From Symmachiella dynata (GTDB lineage Bacteria > Planctomycetota > Planctomycetia > Planctomycetales > Planctomycetaceae), in the NCBI RefSeq assembly GCF_007747995.1, contig NZ_CP036276.1, positions 6,872,001-6,936,000 of the forward strand: a stretch of DNA of 64,000 nt. Direction: 5' to 3'. Each line of letters opens with the position of its first letter. Within the stretch, counting starts at the first letter, position 1. The position numbers and the translations under genes were made by a program. A model generated the notes under the pieces. That model was not told the DNA's origin, did not search any database, and saw only the letters and a list, made by a program, of their open reading frames with translations. Shown here one piece after another: positions 56,526-64,000 of the stretch.

Positions 56526-57710
56526 TTGATCACCGACGACTTACGAGACTCCGTTCCCTACCAAGAAAACCCTGTTCCCGACAGCGACCGGACGCTACAC
56601 GTTGGGCAACCGAATTTGTCGGATCGCGCAGCGTTTGACCGCTTAGTGGACGAGATGTATGAAAACCGTTGGTTCACCAACAACGGCCAACTGGTGCAGC
56701 GTCTCGAACACCGGCTCAGCGAGTACCTGCAGGTCAAACATGTCGTGCTGGTGAACAACGCAACAACCGGACTGCAAATCGCCTCACAGGCGCTGGGACT
56801 GACCGGCGAAGTGATTCTGCCCGCTTTTACGTTCGTCGCAACAGCGCACGCATTGCAATGGGTCGGCTTGAAACCGGTGTTTTGTGACATTGATCCGCAG
56901 ACACATTGCATTGACCCGCTAAAAATCGAAGCCCTGATTACCGAACAAACCTCGGCAATCGCCGGGGTCCATGTCTGGGGCCGTCCCTGTCCCACGGACG
57001 CCATCGACGAGATCGCCAGCCGACACAATTTGGCCACACTGTATGATGCGGCGCATGCGTTTGGTTGCCGCCACCAAGGCCGCATGCTCGGCAATTTTGG
57101 GCAATGCGAAGTCTTCAGCCTGCATGCGACCAAATTCTTCCATACCTTTGAAGGGGGAGCGGTGACCACCAACGACGATGCCTTGGCTGAAAAAATCCGG
57201 CTGATGAAAAACTTCGGATTTGAAAGCATGGACCGCGTCGTTGAATTGGGAATCAACGGCAAGATGCCCGAAGTCTGCGCCGCCATGGGGCTCGCTTCGC
57301 TCGAACAGTTAGACGACGTCCTCGAAATCAACCGTCGCAACTACCTCGCCTACGACGCGGGCCTGTCGGACATTCCCTATGTGCATTTGCATCCGCAGAC
57401 GAACTTGGAGGGGACAAATTTTCATTACATCGTTGTCGAGGTCGACGACGACGCGCCGTTGAGCCGTGACGAACTTTTGAAACGGCTGCATGATTCCCAA
57501 ATCCTGGCCCGGCGCTATTTCTTCCCCGCTTGCCATCGCATGGAACCGTATCGCACGCTGTACCCGGAATATCTCGATGCTCTTCCGGAAACCGACCGTT
57601 TGTGTCAACGCATCATGATTTTACCAACTGGAACGGCGATTTCGCCGGATGATATTTCTCGGATTTGCGCAACGATCCGCTCCTCACTCACACGAAGGAA
57701 AGCTGCTTAG
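56526..57710 (+). CDS. DegT/DnrJ/EryC1/StrS sugar aminotransferase
   Basis: PLP-dependent sugar aminotransferase of 394 aa. Key segments: NNATTGLQIASQALGL, LPAFTFVATAHALQWVGLKPVFCDID, GVHVWGRPCPTD, the aspartate in LYDAAHAFGC, and the Schiff-base lysine in SLHATKFFHTFEGGAVTTND. C-terminal HRMEPYRTLYPEYLDALPETD is typical of the family. It would put an amino group on a dTDP- or UDP-keto-deoxysugar. The start is set at TTG 56526, with GGAG 7 nt upstream; ATG codons at 56457 and 56475 are in frame but lack ribosome sites. Its stop touches the next start (TAG-ATG), so coupled. Confidence 0.9.
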   Translation: MITDDLRDSVPYQENPVPDSDRTLHVGQPNLSDRAAFDRLVDEMYENRWFTNNGQLVQRLEHRLSEYLQVKHVVLVNNATTGLQIASQALGLTGEVILPAFTFVATAHALQWVGLKPVFCDIDPQTHCIDPLKIEALITEQTSAIAGVHVWGRPCPTDAIDEIASRHNLATLYDAAHAFGCRHQGRMLGNFGQCEVFSLHATKFFHTFEGGAVTTNDDALAEKIRLMKNFGFESMDRVVELGINGKMPEVCAAMGLASLEQLDDVLEINRRNYLAYDAGLSDIPYVHLHPQTNLEGTNFHYIVVEVDDDAPLSRDELLKRLHDSQILARRYFFPACHRMEPYRTLYPEYLDALPETDRLCQRIMILPTGTAISPDDISRICATIRSSLTRRKAA

Positions 57711-58784
57711 ATGAAACTGCGGGAGGACTGCACAACACGACCGACATCAATGACTGAGGCCGACGAAATCATTGCCGCCGCCACACGCGAACATGCTGCT
57801 GAACAAATCGTAACCGAGCCGCTGCTCAGCGTGTGCATCATCACCTACAATCAACACCGCTTCATTCGCCAAGCTGTGGACAGCGTCTTAGCGCAAAAGA
57901 CCGATTTCCCCTACGAAATCATCATCGGCGACGATCAAAGCAACGACGGCACCACTGAGATCGCCCAGGAACTGCAACAGTCGCATCCAGATAAAATCCG
58001 TGTCTTAACGGCAACGGAAAACCTCGGCCAATATACCGGAAACGGTCGGCTGAACATGATCCGCACATTGCGCGCGAGCCGCGGGAAATATGTGGCGATG
58101 CTCGAAGGGGACGACTACTGGACGTCGACACAGAAACTGCAACAGCAGGTCCATGCGCTGGAGACCCATAGCGACTGGGCCATCTGTTTTCATTCCACCC
58201 ATTGTTTTTGGGATGATGCCAGCAATCCTGGGTTTAACTTTCCATTGGAATTTGACCGAGACGTTTCCACGATCGAAGATTTGATCGATGGGAATTTCAT
58301 GCAAACCTGCTCGGTCGTGTATCGCAATGGGCTGTTCGGCAATTTTCCCGACTGGTTTTTGGAAGCCGGTTTGGGGGACTGGCCGCTGCATATCCTCAAT
58401 GCCCAGCATGGTGACATTGGCTATCTCCCGGAAACAATGTCCGCTTACCGGGTCCATCCTGGAGGGGTTTGGACATCAAAATCACAACAAGATTGTGAAG
58501 CGATCATTTCGCAACTTTATCTGTTACTCCATCGAAATCTGCCACGCCATTTATCTGATCTCGCTGGGAAACGTCTGTTGAAAGAGTTTGTCATTCAAAT
58601 CGATGGCTTGCACGGAGCTTGCAAAAAATACGACCAAGCCATCAAAACCTTGGAACAGCACATCGTCAAACTGAACGCGCAGCATGAACGCTCCTCAAGC
58701 TACCGATTGGGACGTTCGTTGCTCTCGCCGTTGCGGATGTTGCGAACCTTGTTTCGCACACGCGTGTCGGCACAGGTTCAATAA
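57711..58784 (+). CDS. Glycosyltransferase family 2
   Basis: A 357-aa GT-A glycosyltransferase. SVCIITYNQHRFIRQAVDSVLAQ begins the catalytic domain at about residue 40, with IGDDQSNDGTTEIA (nucleotide-binding Asp), YVAMLEGDDYW (the metal-binding DXD equivalent EGDDYW) and later YRVHPGGVW. The C-terminal part is helical. AAGGAAAG precedes the ATG, which directly follows the stop of the aminotransferase gene. Likely adds the amino sugar or another unit to the exported glycan. Confidence 0.9.
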   Translation: MKLREDCTTRPTSMTEADEIIAAATREHAAEQIVTEPLLSVCIITYNQHRFIRQAVDSVLAQKTDFPYEIIIGDDQSNDGTTEIAQELQQSHPDKIRVLTATENLGQYTGNGRLNMIRTLRASRGKYVAMLEGDDYWTSTQKLQQQVHALETHSDWAICFHSTHCFWDDASNPGFNFPLEFDRDVSTIEDLIDGNFMQTCSVVYRNGLFGNFPDWFLEAGLGDWPLHILNAQHGDIGYLPETMSAYRVHPGGVWTSKSQQDCEAIISQLYLLLHRNLPRHLSDLAGKRLLKEFVIQIDGLHGACKKYDQAIKTLEQHIVKLNAQHERSSSYRLGRSLLSPLRMLRTLFRTRVSAQVQ

Positions 58785-58798
58785 GACAGGAGCCGCGC

Positions 58799-59512
58799 AT
58801 GAAACTTGGAATCATGCAGCCCTATCTCTTTCCGTGGATCGGCTATTTCCAGTTGGTGAACCTCGTCGATGAACTGGTCATCTACGACGACGTGCAGTAC
58901 ATCAAGAACGGATGGATCAACCGAAATCGCCTCTTGATCAATGGCCAGCCGCGCTATTTCACCTTGCCGGTGCTCAAGGCATCCCACGCGCTGCCGATCT
59001 GCGCGCGGCGATTTGCGTCCTCGTTTGAGCGTGACAAACGGCGCACGCTCAAGAGCCTCGAAATGGCCTACGCCGCCGCCCCGCATTTCCGGGACACGCT
59101 GAACTTGGTGCAGGACTGTTTTGCCTGCCGGGACGACAACGTAGCCGCGTTTGTGTCCCACACGTTATCGAAAGTTTGCGACGCTTTAGGAATCGAGACG
59201 CTGTTGCGGCGGTCTTCGGAACTTAAACATTCCCCCGCAATGCGCGGGCAAAACCGGGTGCTCGACATCTGCCGGGCTCTGCACGCGTCGCACTATGTGA
59301 ACGCCATTGGGGGAACCGATTTATACGAGAGCGACGTGTTTGCACAAAACGGCCAGCAACTCAGTTTTCTGCAGACGCGCGACGTTGCCTATCAGCAATT
59401 CCAAAACACGTTCCAACCCAACCTATCCATCATCGACGTCATGATGTTCAACAACCGCGACCAGATCGCCGCGCTGCTGCACGAATTCGATTTGAAATCG
59501 CCGCATTGCTAA
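58799..59512 (+). CDS. wbqC: WbqC family protein
   Basis: A 237-aa protein with the WbqC signature MQPYLFPWIGYFQLVNLVDE, YDDVQYIKNGWINRNRLL, TLPVLKASH and the later IGGTDLYESDVF. WbqC-type genes occur in O-antigen and other glycan clusters next to aminotransferases and glycosyltransferases, and are proposed to modify amino sugars, but their exact reaction is unsettled. AGGAG 6 nt before the ATG; 14 bp after the GT2 gene. Its last 4 nt overlap the end of the convergent Mpo1-like gene. Confidence 0.9.
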   Translation: MKLGIMQPYLFPWIGYFQLVNLVDELVIYDDVQYIKNGWINRNRLLINGQPRYFTLPVLKASHALPICARRFASSFERDKRRTLKSLEMAYAAAPHFRDTLNLVQDCFACRDDNVAAFVSHTLSKVCDALGIETLLRRSSELKHSPAMRGQNRVLDICRALHASHYVNAIGGTDLYESDVFAQNGQQLSFLQTRDVAYQQFQNTFQPNLSIIDVMMFNNRDQIAALLHEFDLKSPHC

Positions 59513-59985
59513 TACCGAATTCCCAAGCGGCGATAAATGAAGGCCAACAGCCAAATCGGGCCGATCAGGAGATATTGAATATCCTCAAAGAAAGCGGGCT
59601 TTTTCCCCTCGATTTTGTGGCCGATGAATTGGCCGATCCAAGCCACCACAAACACCACCAACGACGCCACCCACACCGGGCCAAGACCCGTCCGCTGATA
59701 AGCAACCAGCACGCCGACCGCCGCTGCGGAGACCAGGAACATGCCGGCAGCCAGCATCAGCGATAACCGCAAATAGAACAACAGACTGATCACAATCAGC
59801 AGCATCCCCCAATTCCAATAGGGGGAATCCAGACTTGCGGTTCCAGGCAGCGCCACGCCCCACAACAGACCGATCAAGCTCAGTACAATCAGCGGAATGC
59901 AAATCCAGTGCAACGTTTTGTTGGTCGCGTTTTGATGGCAGACCGCATATTCAGCGAACCAGTCATCGGCGGATTTTTTGGGCAT
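59509..59985 (-). CDS. Mpo1-like membrane protein (DUF962)
   Basis: A 158-aa protein with four membrane spans and the DUF962 pattern: WFAEYAVCHQNATNKTLHWICIP at the start (conserved histidines), and FIGHKIEGKKPAFFEDIQYLLIGPIWLLAF at the end. The yeast relative Mpo1 is an iron-dependent dioxygenase that shortens 2-hydroxy fatty acids. Conserved His residues (HQ, LHW, GH) agree with this. Role in this bacterium is inferred as lipid metabolism. Convergent with wbqC; starts with a K-rich N-terminus. Confidence 0.85.
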   Translation of the reverse strand: MPKKSADDWFAEYAVCHQNATNKTLHWICIPLIVLSLIGLLWGVALPGTASLDSPYWNWGMLLIVISLLFYLRLSLMLAAGMFLVSAAAVGVLVAYQRTGLGPVWVASLVVFVVAWIGQFIGHKIEGKKPAFFEDIQYLLIGPIWLLAFIYRRLGIRY

Positions 59986-60021
59986 AGCGAAATGAAGCTT
60001 GAGGTGACAGGCTGGAGGCCT

Positions 60022-60048
60022 CGGGGCGACTCCGAATGAGTCACCCCG
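60022..60048 (-). terminator. Hairpin after lipoprotein gene, possible terminator
   Basis: Stem of 11 bp with one mismatch (CGGGGCGACTC / GAGTCACCCCG) and a 5-nt loop, 16 bp past the stop of the lipoprotein gene. No T-run follows on the minus strand, so a Rho-independent function is doubtful. Confidence 0.35.
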
Positions 60049-60063
60049 CAGACAGGACGGTAC

Positions 60064-60735
60064 TTACTTAAGTTTTCCCGTTTTGACGAACTCCACAATG
60101 GCATCTTTGTGCGTAGCCAATGTCCCTTGAGGGCCGGTGGCTTTGACGAAATAGTTGTCCGTGGGGGAAAAGGGAATGATAAAGCCAAGCATGCGTTGGT
60201 TTTCCGCCGGGCCTTGGCCGGGACGTTGACTATTGAACGTACCCCGAATATCGACCATCGTTGCCGTCTTACCGTCGACGTCGATTTCGGTCACCGCCGG
60301 TTCGTCACCATCAGCCATTTTGAATTGACCAATCCAACGATCAATATTGGCCTGTTTGCCACCACCGGCTGGCATGATCGTCAATTCCGCATCGCCATCT
60401 TCCCCGGGCAGTATAAACTTCGCTTCAACAAAAAACGGGTTGGCTTCGCGGTTCCAATCGGCCGGAGCGGCAAAAGTCATGCCCTTTAAATCGACATTGG
60501 CGGTCGCGGTCGTCTCATCGCCGTCTGCGGCATCCGTTTTCGGGGCGGCGGCTTCTTCCTTGGCCGGTTCAGCGGTTTCGCTCGCGGCAGCAGGGGGAGT
60601 TTCTGGTTCGAGCGGTGGGGCGGTGTTGAGTTTTTCCGTCGCAGACCCGGTCTGAGCGGGTTCTCCGCAGCCGACACAAATCAACGCAGCGACACACAAC
60701 GTCGCAACAGGCAGGAATCGTGCACGCAGTAACAT
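60064..60735 (-). CDS. Lipoprotein of unknown function
   Basis: A 223-aa lipoprotein with lipobox LICVGC (Cys23). Residues 25-80 are a Pro/Ala/Glu-rich linker, the type often seen between lipid anchor and globular part. From about residue 80 comes a compact domain: MTFAAPADWNREANPFFVEAKFILPGEDGDAELTIMPAGGGKQANIDRWIGQF, then TATMVDIRGTF and a C-terminal FVKATGPQGTLATHKDAIVEFVKTGK. That ending resembles PsbP/DUF1795-like domains, but the match is only visual. AGGAG 8 nt before the ATG. Confidence 0.78.
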   Translation of the reverse strand: MLLRARFLPVATLCVAALICVGCGEPAQTGSATEKLNTAPPLEPETPPAAASETAEPAKEEAAAPKTDAADGDETTATANVDLKGMTFAAPADWNREANPFFVEAKFILPGEDGDAELTIMPAGGGKQANIDRWIGQFKMADGDEPAVTEIDVDGKTATMVDIRGTFNSQRPGQGPAENQRMLGFIIPFSPTDNYFVKATGPQGTLATHKDAIVEFVKTGKLK

Positions 60736-60841
60736 CTGGAGTTCTCCTTAGCAATGAGTCGTTTTCAGCGGCGCGAGGCAGTACTCGCGTGAATATTTTA
60801 AACAATCCGACAATTGCTTTTGTACTCGATTCGCCCGCGAC

Positions 60842-61609
60842 TTACCATTTCGCCGCACGTTTCTCCAAAAACGCGTTGACCCCCTCCTGCGGCTGGCCGG
60901 TTGCGTAACAAGCGGCAAAGGCGACCGCTTCCTGTTCTAATTGCTCGTCAATATCACCCGGTACGAATGAATTGAGCAACCGCTTAGCCATTTCCAAACC
61001 GACCGGACCCCGCGCCAACAGCCGCGCAGCTTCCTGTTCCACGGCTGTCTGGAATTCGTCATCGGGAAATACCTCGTGCAGCAGTCCCAAACCTAGCGCT
61101 GCTTCAGCCGGCCACAATTCAGCGGCCAACACAATCCGTTTGGCGACTGATGGTCCAAACAACCGCGCGGTTCGCACCGTGCCCCCCCAACCAGGGATCA
61201 CACCGATCGATGTTTCCGGCAATCCCATGCGACAGCCCGCGGCGCCAAAACGCAGATCGCAAGCCAGGGATAATTCGCTCCCACCCCCCGCGCACGCGGC
61301 ATGAATGGCGGCGATCGTTACCGGTCGCAACCGCTCGATCCGCGACATCAATTCCTGTCCCTCACGGGCGATTGTGTATGCCGTTTGCTCGTTGAGGCTC
61401 CGCAGTTCGTACACATCCGCCCCGGCGCAAAATGTTCGTCCGTGGGAACTGAAAATCACCACTTGACTGTTGTCGTCTGCTTCGAGTTGATCCAGCGTGG
61501 CCGCCAATTGTTGCCGTGTTTCTTGGCTGAAGACGTGCACGCCGTTTTCAGTCGACATCCGTACGCGGGCGATTGGTCCGTCGAATTGCAAAATGATTTC
61601 GGTCGCCAT
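60842..61609 (-). CDS. Enoyl-CoA hydratase/isomerase (crotonase fold)
   Basis: A 255-aa crotonase. Oxyanion-hole and catalytic residues: GRTFCAGADVYEL, HAACAGGGSELSLACDLRFG (first Glu) and GLPETSIGVIPGWGGT (second Glu), matching hydratases rather than dehalogenases or isomerases lacking one Glu. ATG 61609 chosen over an upstream in-frame TTG at 61633, although AAGGAAG lies a little far. Transcribed with the same polarity as the lipoprotein gene but 106 bp apart. Substrate chain length unknown; may serve the beta-oxidation genes at the left end of the window or a separate acid. Confidence 0.92.
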   Translation of the reverse strand: MATEIILQFDGPIARVRMSTENGVHVFSQETRQQLAATLDQLEADDNSQVVIFSSHGRTFCAGADVYELRSLNEQTAYTIAREGQELMSRIERLRPVTIAAIHAACAGGGSELSLACDLRFGAAGCRMGLPETSIGVIPGWGGTVRTARLFGPSVAKRIVLAAELWPAEAALGLGLLHEVFPDDEFQTAVEQEAARLLARGPVGLEMAKRLLNSFVPGDIDEQLEQEAVAFAACYATGQPQEGVNAFLEKRAAKW

Positions 61610-61642
61610 CTTGACGCAACTTCCTTCTGCCAAAGAACGAAA

Positions 61643-61672
61643 ACAGGCACCGGCCAGTCGACCGGTGCCTGT
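61643..61672 (-). terminator. Rho-independent terminator of YTV-protein gene
   Basis: Perfect 11-bp stem ACAGGCACCGG / CCGGTGCCTGT with an 8-nt loop. It lies 28 bp past the stop of the YTV-motif protein gene and is followed on the minus strand by TTTCGTTCTTT. A good intrinsic terminator, separating that gene from the enoyl-CoA hydratase gene. Confidence 0.8.
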
Positions 61673-61700
61673 TGATTATTACGAGAATGTTCGGCAAATG

Positions 61701-62804
61701 CTAATTGCCGCTCAGCGCCACAGCCCGTTCCGGAAACGCCGGACCTTGCGGTGCGGCAATCGCCGGGGCTGAGGGTGTGCGATGGGCAATCCATTGCCCC
61801 ACACGTGTGGCCGTCGAACGTGCTCCGTTGGCCGGACGAAATCCAGCCATGCGGAAGTCCGCCTTTTTAGGAGCCGGCGCCGGTACCTTTCGGGCCAATT
61901 CCGGCTGTCGCTTCGGAATTACCATCGCTTCCGGATCGCTGAAATCGTCGAAATTATCGAGATGATCGCCTTGGCTGTCGTCAGTTTCCCGTTTGGGAAT
62001 GGTACTGCTCGGTTGCAAGTCCGAACGGGTGCTCGGATCGCGGCGTTGAGCTTCACGTCTGCCCGGTTGCGGTGCTGGAGCACGCGCGGTGGTCGGGCTG
62101 TACGGGGCTGCATACGTCGCGACTGTTGATCCCAGCGGAACCGAACGATACACGGTGACCGGCCGACGGGTGACAACCTCTTGGCTGGTCATCCGCACGG
62201 TGTTGACGGCCACTTTTTGTGTGGTCGTTCGGGGAACCATCCGCGTCACGCGGTAGTTCACCTTACGCGTGCCATGTACGGCGACGCGGCGCGTCACAGG
62301 GACATTGACCGTCTGTACATTCGGCACATAGGCGTGTTGCACAGAGTAGTTCGGTGTGAAGGCCGAACGGACGCCGTACCCAACGCGATTGAGAAATCCG
62401 AACAGATCCGGCCGACTGTCGTATTGGCAAGGAGTCATTTTAGGACGCGGCTGATATTGGGTCGTCCAATATCCGCAATCGCGTGTCACTTGACGGCATT
62501 CGGTGACGTCCTGATACGCCACGGTGGGAACTTCGGTTTCGCGATCTTCCACCACCGGTTCATAGGTGGTGACTTGTTGATCCACGTAACTGGTTTCGAC
62601 AACGGGTTTCTGCACGATTTGGCGATACTCGCGCATTTCGGTGACCGGGACCGTTGTATAACAAGGCTGCGGCTGAACGCATTGAACGACCGGGGGCGGC
62701 GCGCACGACGCACAAGACGGCTGCCATTGGGCAGAAGCCGAACTCCCGACGGATACAACCGCCGCTGCACCAACGAGCAGAATGCGGGGGAACATGCGGG
62801 TCAT
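61701..62804 (-). CDS. YTV-motif secreted surface protein
   Basis: A 367-aa exported protein with a signal peptide (ending SSASAQW). It shows repeated YTV-type elements: CYTTVPVTEMREYRQIVQKPVVETSYVDQQVTTYEPVVEDRETEV, VNVPVTRRVAVHGTRKVNYRV, PVTVYRSVPLGSTV. This is the planctomycete YTV family, probably a cell-envelope structural protein rich in Tyr/Thr/Val. Cysteines occur in the first third (CASCAPPPVVQCVQPQPC), and the C-terminal third is proline-rich and unstructured. AGGAAGGAACC upstream of the ATG fixes the start. Ends with a good terminator. Confidence 0.82.
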   Translation of the reverse strand: MTRMFPRILLVGAAAVVSVGSSASAQWQPSCASCAPPPVVQCVQPQPCYTTVPVTEMREYRQIVQKPVVETSYVDQQVTTYEPVVEDRETEVPTVAYQDVTECRQVTRDCGYWTTQYQPRPKMTPCQYDSRPDLFGFLNRVGYGVRSAFTPNYSVQHAYVPNVQTVNVPVTRRVAVHGTRKVNYRVTRMVPRTTTQKVAVNTVRMTSQEVVTRRPVTVYRSVPLGSTVATYAAPYSPTTARAPAPQPGRREAQRRDPSTRSDLQPSSTIPKRETDDSQGDHLDNFDDFSDPEAMVIPKRQPELARKVPAPAPKKADFRMAGFRPANGARSTATRVGQWIAHRTPSAPAIAAPQGPAFPERAVALSGN

Positions 62805-63478
62805 AGGTTCCTTCCTGAGAGACTAAAAACGATAGAGTGTTGAGAGGTAGCGTGAGAGGACGAGCCAACTATGGTTTTTTGTAGGAATTCGCGACGGGGA
62901 AACTCTGCACCGGTGCTGAATTCGCCTGAGTTTTGGCTCGGGGGGCGGAAAATTATCGCAATGCAATTTTTCGGTCAAGTCCGCCTGCCCCGATGTCGAG
63001 GTAGCAACGGATTAAAAGATAGACATTCCCCGCCATCTCAATCCACACGACCAATGGCAACTGATGGCAAGCTAATCAGATAGGTCTTTCCGCACGGCAA
63101 AGCAGAGAGAATTCCAAAAAAATCTCTCAATACTGCAGTGCTGTTTGGAGATATGGACGCAGAGTGTTTGGTGTGGTCAACCGCCCGGGTGGCTTGTTTA
63201 CCCCCGGGCGGTTTTTTCTGCGCGGGCGGTTTGAAGATAGACAATGGGTGGCACGGATGCATCGCAATCCGTGCGCCGCAGGCACATGAAGGTGCCCGAC
63301 CCATTACCAACAGAACGGTTCCACGAGCGCGATGTCAATCGGCGGCATGTGATACCGTTACCCTCAGGCTCGTCGCTTCGTTAAGCTTTCAAACGACAGT
63401 CTGGTCTACTCGCTTTACTGGTGTTACCCCGCGTTGCACTGGCGAAGCCAGTGGCACCCGCGCAATTGCGAGCGGTGA
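62805..63478. other. Intergenic region with orphan terminator and small hairpins
   Basis: About 670 bp without a gene. It holds the strong plus-strand terminator listed separately, a hairpin at 63251-63274 (arms GCACGGAT / ATCCGTGC) and a CACTGGC/GCCAGTG hairpin at 63437-63453. No CDS on the plus strand leads into the terminator. Confidence 0.5.
63179..63217 (+). terminator. Strong Rho-independent terminator without an upstream gene
   Basis: Perfect 11-bp stem AACCGCCCGGG / CCCGGGCGGTT with a 13-nt loop, followed by TTTT after the pairing T residues. It reads as a textbook plus-strand intrinsic terminator. No protein gene lies on this strand between 59512 and here, so it may end a small non-coding RNA or an antisense transcript. 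A promoter was not identified. Confidence 0.75.
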
Positions 63479-64000
63479 TTAGTGAGCTCCAAAGAACAAC
63501 TCATCTTTACGATCAACGGTTTCCTTAAGCGCGTCGATGAACTCTTCGTGGAACCCGTCTAAGTCCTCAAATGCTTCAGGATCAAGCGCGTTAAGTTCAT
63601 CAAAAAGACTATTCACTTCCGACGCAGTCAACCACCCAAACATGCAACCATCGTGATCAACGTTCGTACCGACCAACGGTCTTCCTGCTTCTAGGAAACC
63701 CAAGAGTTGTCGACTAGACTCTGAAACCAATGGATCAGCAATCTCTCGGTATTCTTCCCAGATGTCGTAATGTTGCCAATCATCGAGTGGCAATCGATAC
63801 GGAGCTAAGTCGAGATGTTTTGCCAATGGTTCGATCACATAGTTCCAGCACCCTGGCTCCATCGCTGGGGCTGAACCCATGATCATTTCCTCGGCATAAT
63901 CGCTAGCATGACTATCCTCCGGCAATCCCTGAAGAAATGCGTTCAGAAGGTCGGCGTCTTTCGACCCGACGGACTTCTTGACGGTTTCGAGCGATCGAAT
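63479..64000 (-). CDS. Hypothetical protein, 3' part (5' end outside window)
   Basis: The C-terminal 173 codons of a gene that runs off the right edge. The frame is open to the last base, where it reads VKKSVGSKDADLLNAFLQGLP, a typical helix-rich cytosolic beginning. It continues WNYVIEPLAKHLDLAPYRLPLDDWQHYDIWEEY and LVGTNVDHDGCMFGWLTASEVNSLFDEL. No membrane span in this part. It resembles small bacterial proteins of unknown function conserved across several phyla. An in-frame TTG at 63925 is not the likely start. Confidence 0.7.
   Translation of the reverse strand: MRSLETVKKSVGSKDADLLNAFLQGLPEDSHASDYAEEMIMGSAPAMEPGCWNYVIEPLAKHLDLAPYRLPLDDWQHYDIWEEYREIADPLVSESSRQLLGFLEAGRPLVGTNVDHDGCMFGWLTASEVNSLFDELNALDPEAFEDLDGFHEEFIDALKETVDRKDELFFGAH

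Overview
The window looks like a stretch of planctomycete chromosome (order Planctomycetales or close to it). The evidence is the mix of lineage-typical families: a DUF1571 protein, a YTV-motif surface protein, a PmoA-like DUF6807 protein, two FG-GAP/ASPIC-UnbV proteins, a B12-dependent ribonucleotide reductase, a membrane pyrophosphatase and a YfbK-like vWA lipoprotein. They sit among loosely packed genes, GC-rich coding sequence and many short dispersed palindromic repeats. The genus cannot be fixed from sequence alone. I found no rRNA, tRNA, CRISPR array, insertion sequence, phage genes or replication origin. Most of the window is ordinary chromosome.

Layout. 0-8.4 kb: the 3' part of uvrC on the + strand, then a minus-strand fatty-acid degradation group (acyl-CoA ligase, SDR, DUF1571 protein, thiolase, FadJ-like multifunctional protein). 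9-14.4 kb: PolX, a small membrane protein, a GH10-fold protein that has lost both catalytic glutamates, and a photolyase. 14.4-17.4 kb: five small proteins of unknown function. 17.5-25.5 kb: catalase, a repeat-rich gap, NrdJ, a secreted DUF6807 protein and a GT4 glycosyltransferase. 25.5-28.5 kb: a CopZ N-domain-like protein, a small unknown and a vWA lipoprotein. 28.8-33.9 kb: a probable hppA-rsfS-argS unit. 34.3-38.4 kb: an ABC-2-type exporter operon with an uncharacterised membrane-anchored partner. 39-42.8 kb: a duplicated STN-like secreted protein and a GT39-like membrane protein. 43-46 kb: nadC, ald and a double-VOC protein. 46.8-51.7 kb: two convergent FG-GAP/ASPIC-UnbV proteins. 52-59.5 kb: a divergent surface-glycan locus (sulfotransferase-like, two PLP aminotransferase-fold proteins, Wzm/Wzt exporter, GT2, WbqC). 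59.5-64 kb: Mpo1-like protein, lipoprotein, enoyl-CoA hydratase, YTV protein and the 3' part of an unknown gene.

How the genes work together. The first group can activate fatty acids and carry out beta-oxidation. The 52-59.5 kb locus has the parts to build, decorate (amino sugar, possibly sulfate) and export a glycan by an ABC-transporter route. The 34-38 kb operon looks like a separate exporter or envelope-remodelling ABC system of unknown substrate. The strongest candidates for something undescribed are this ABC operon, the catalytically dead GH10 protein, the pyrophosphatase with an extra domain of about 105 residues, and an orphan strong terminator at 63.2 kb that may end a small RNA.
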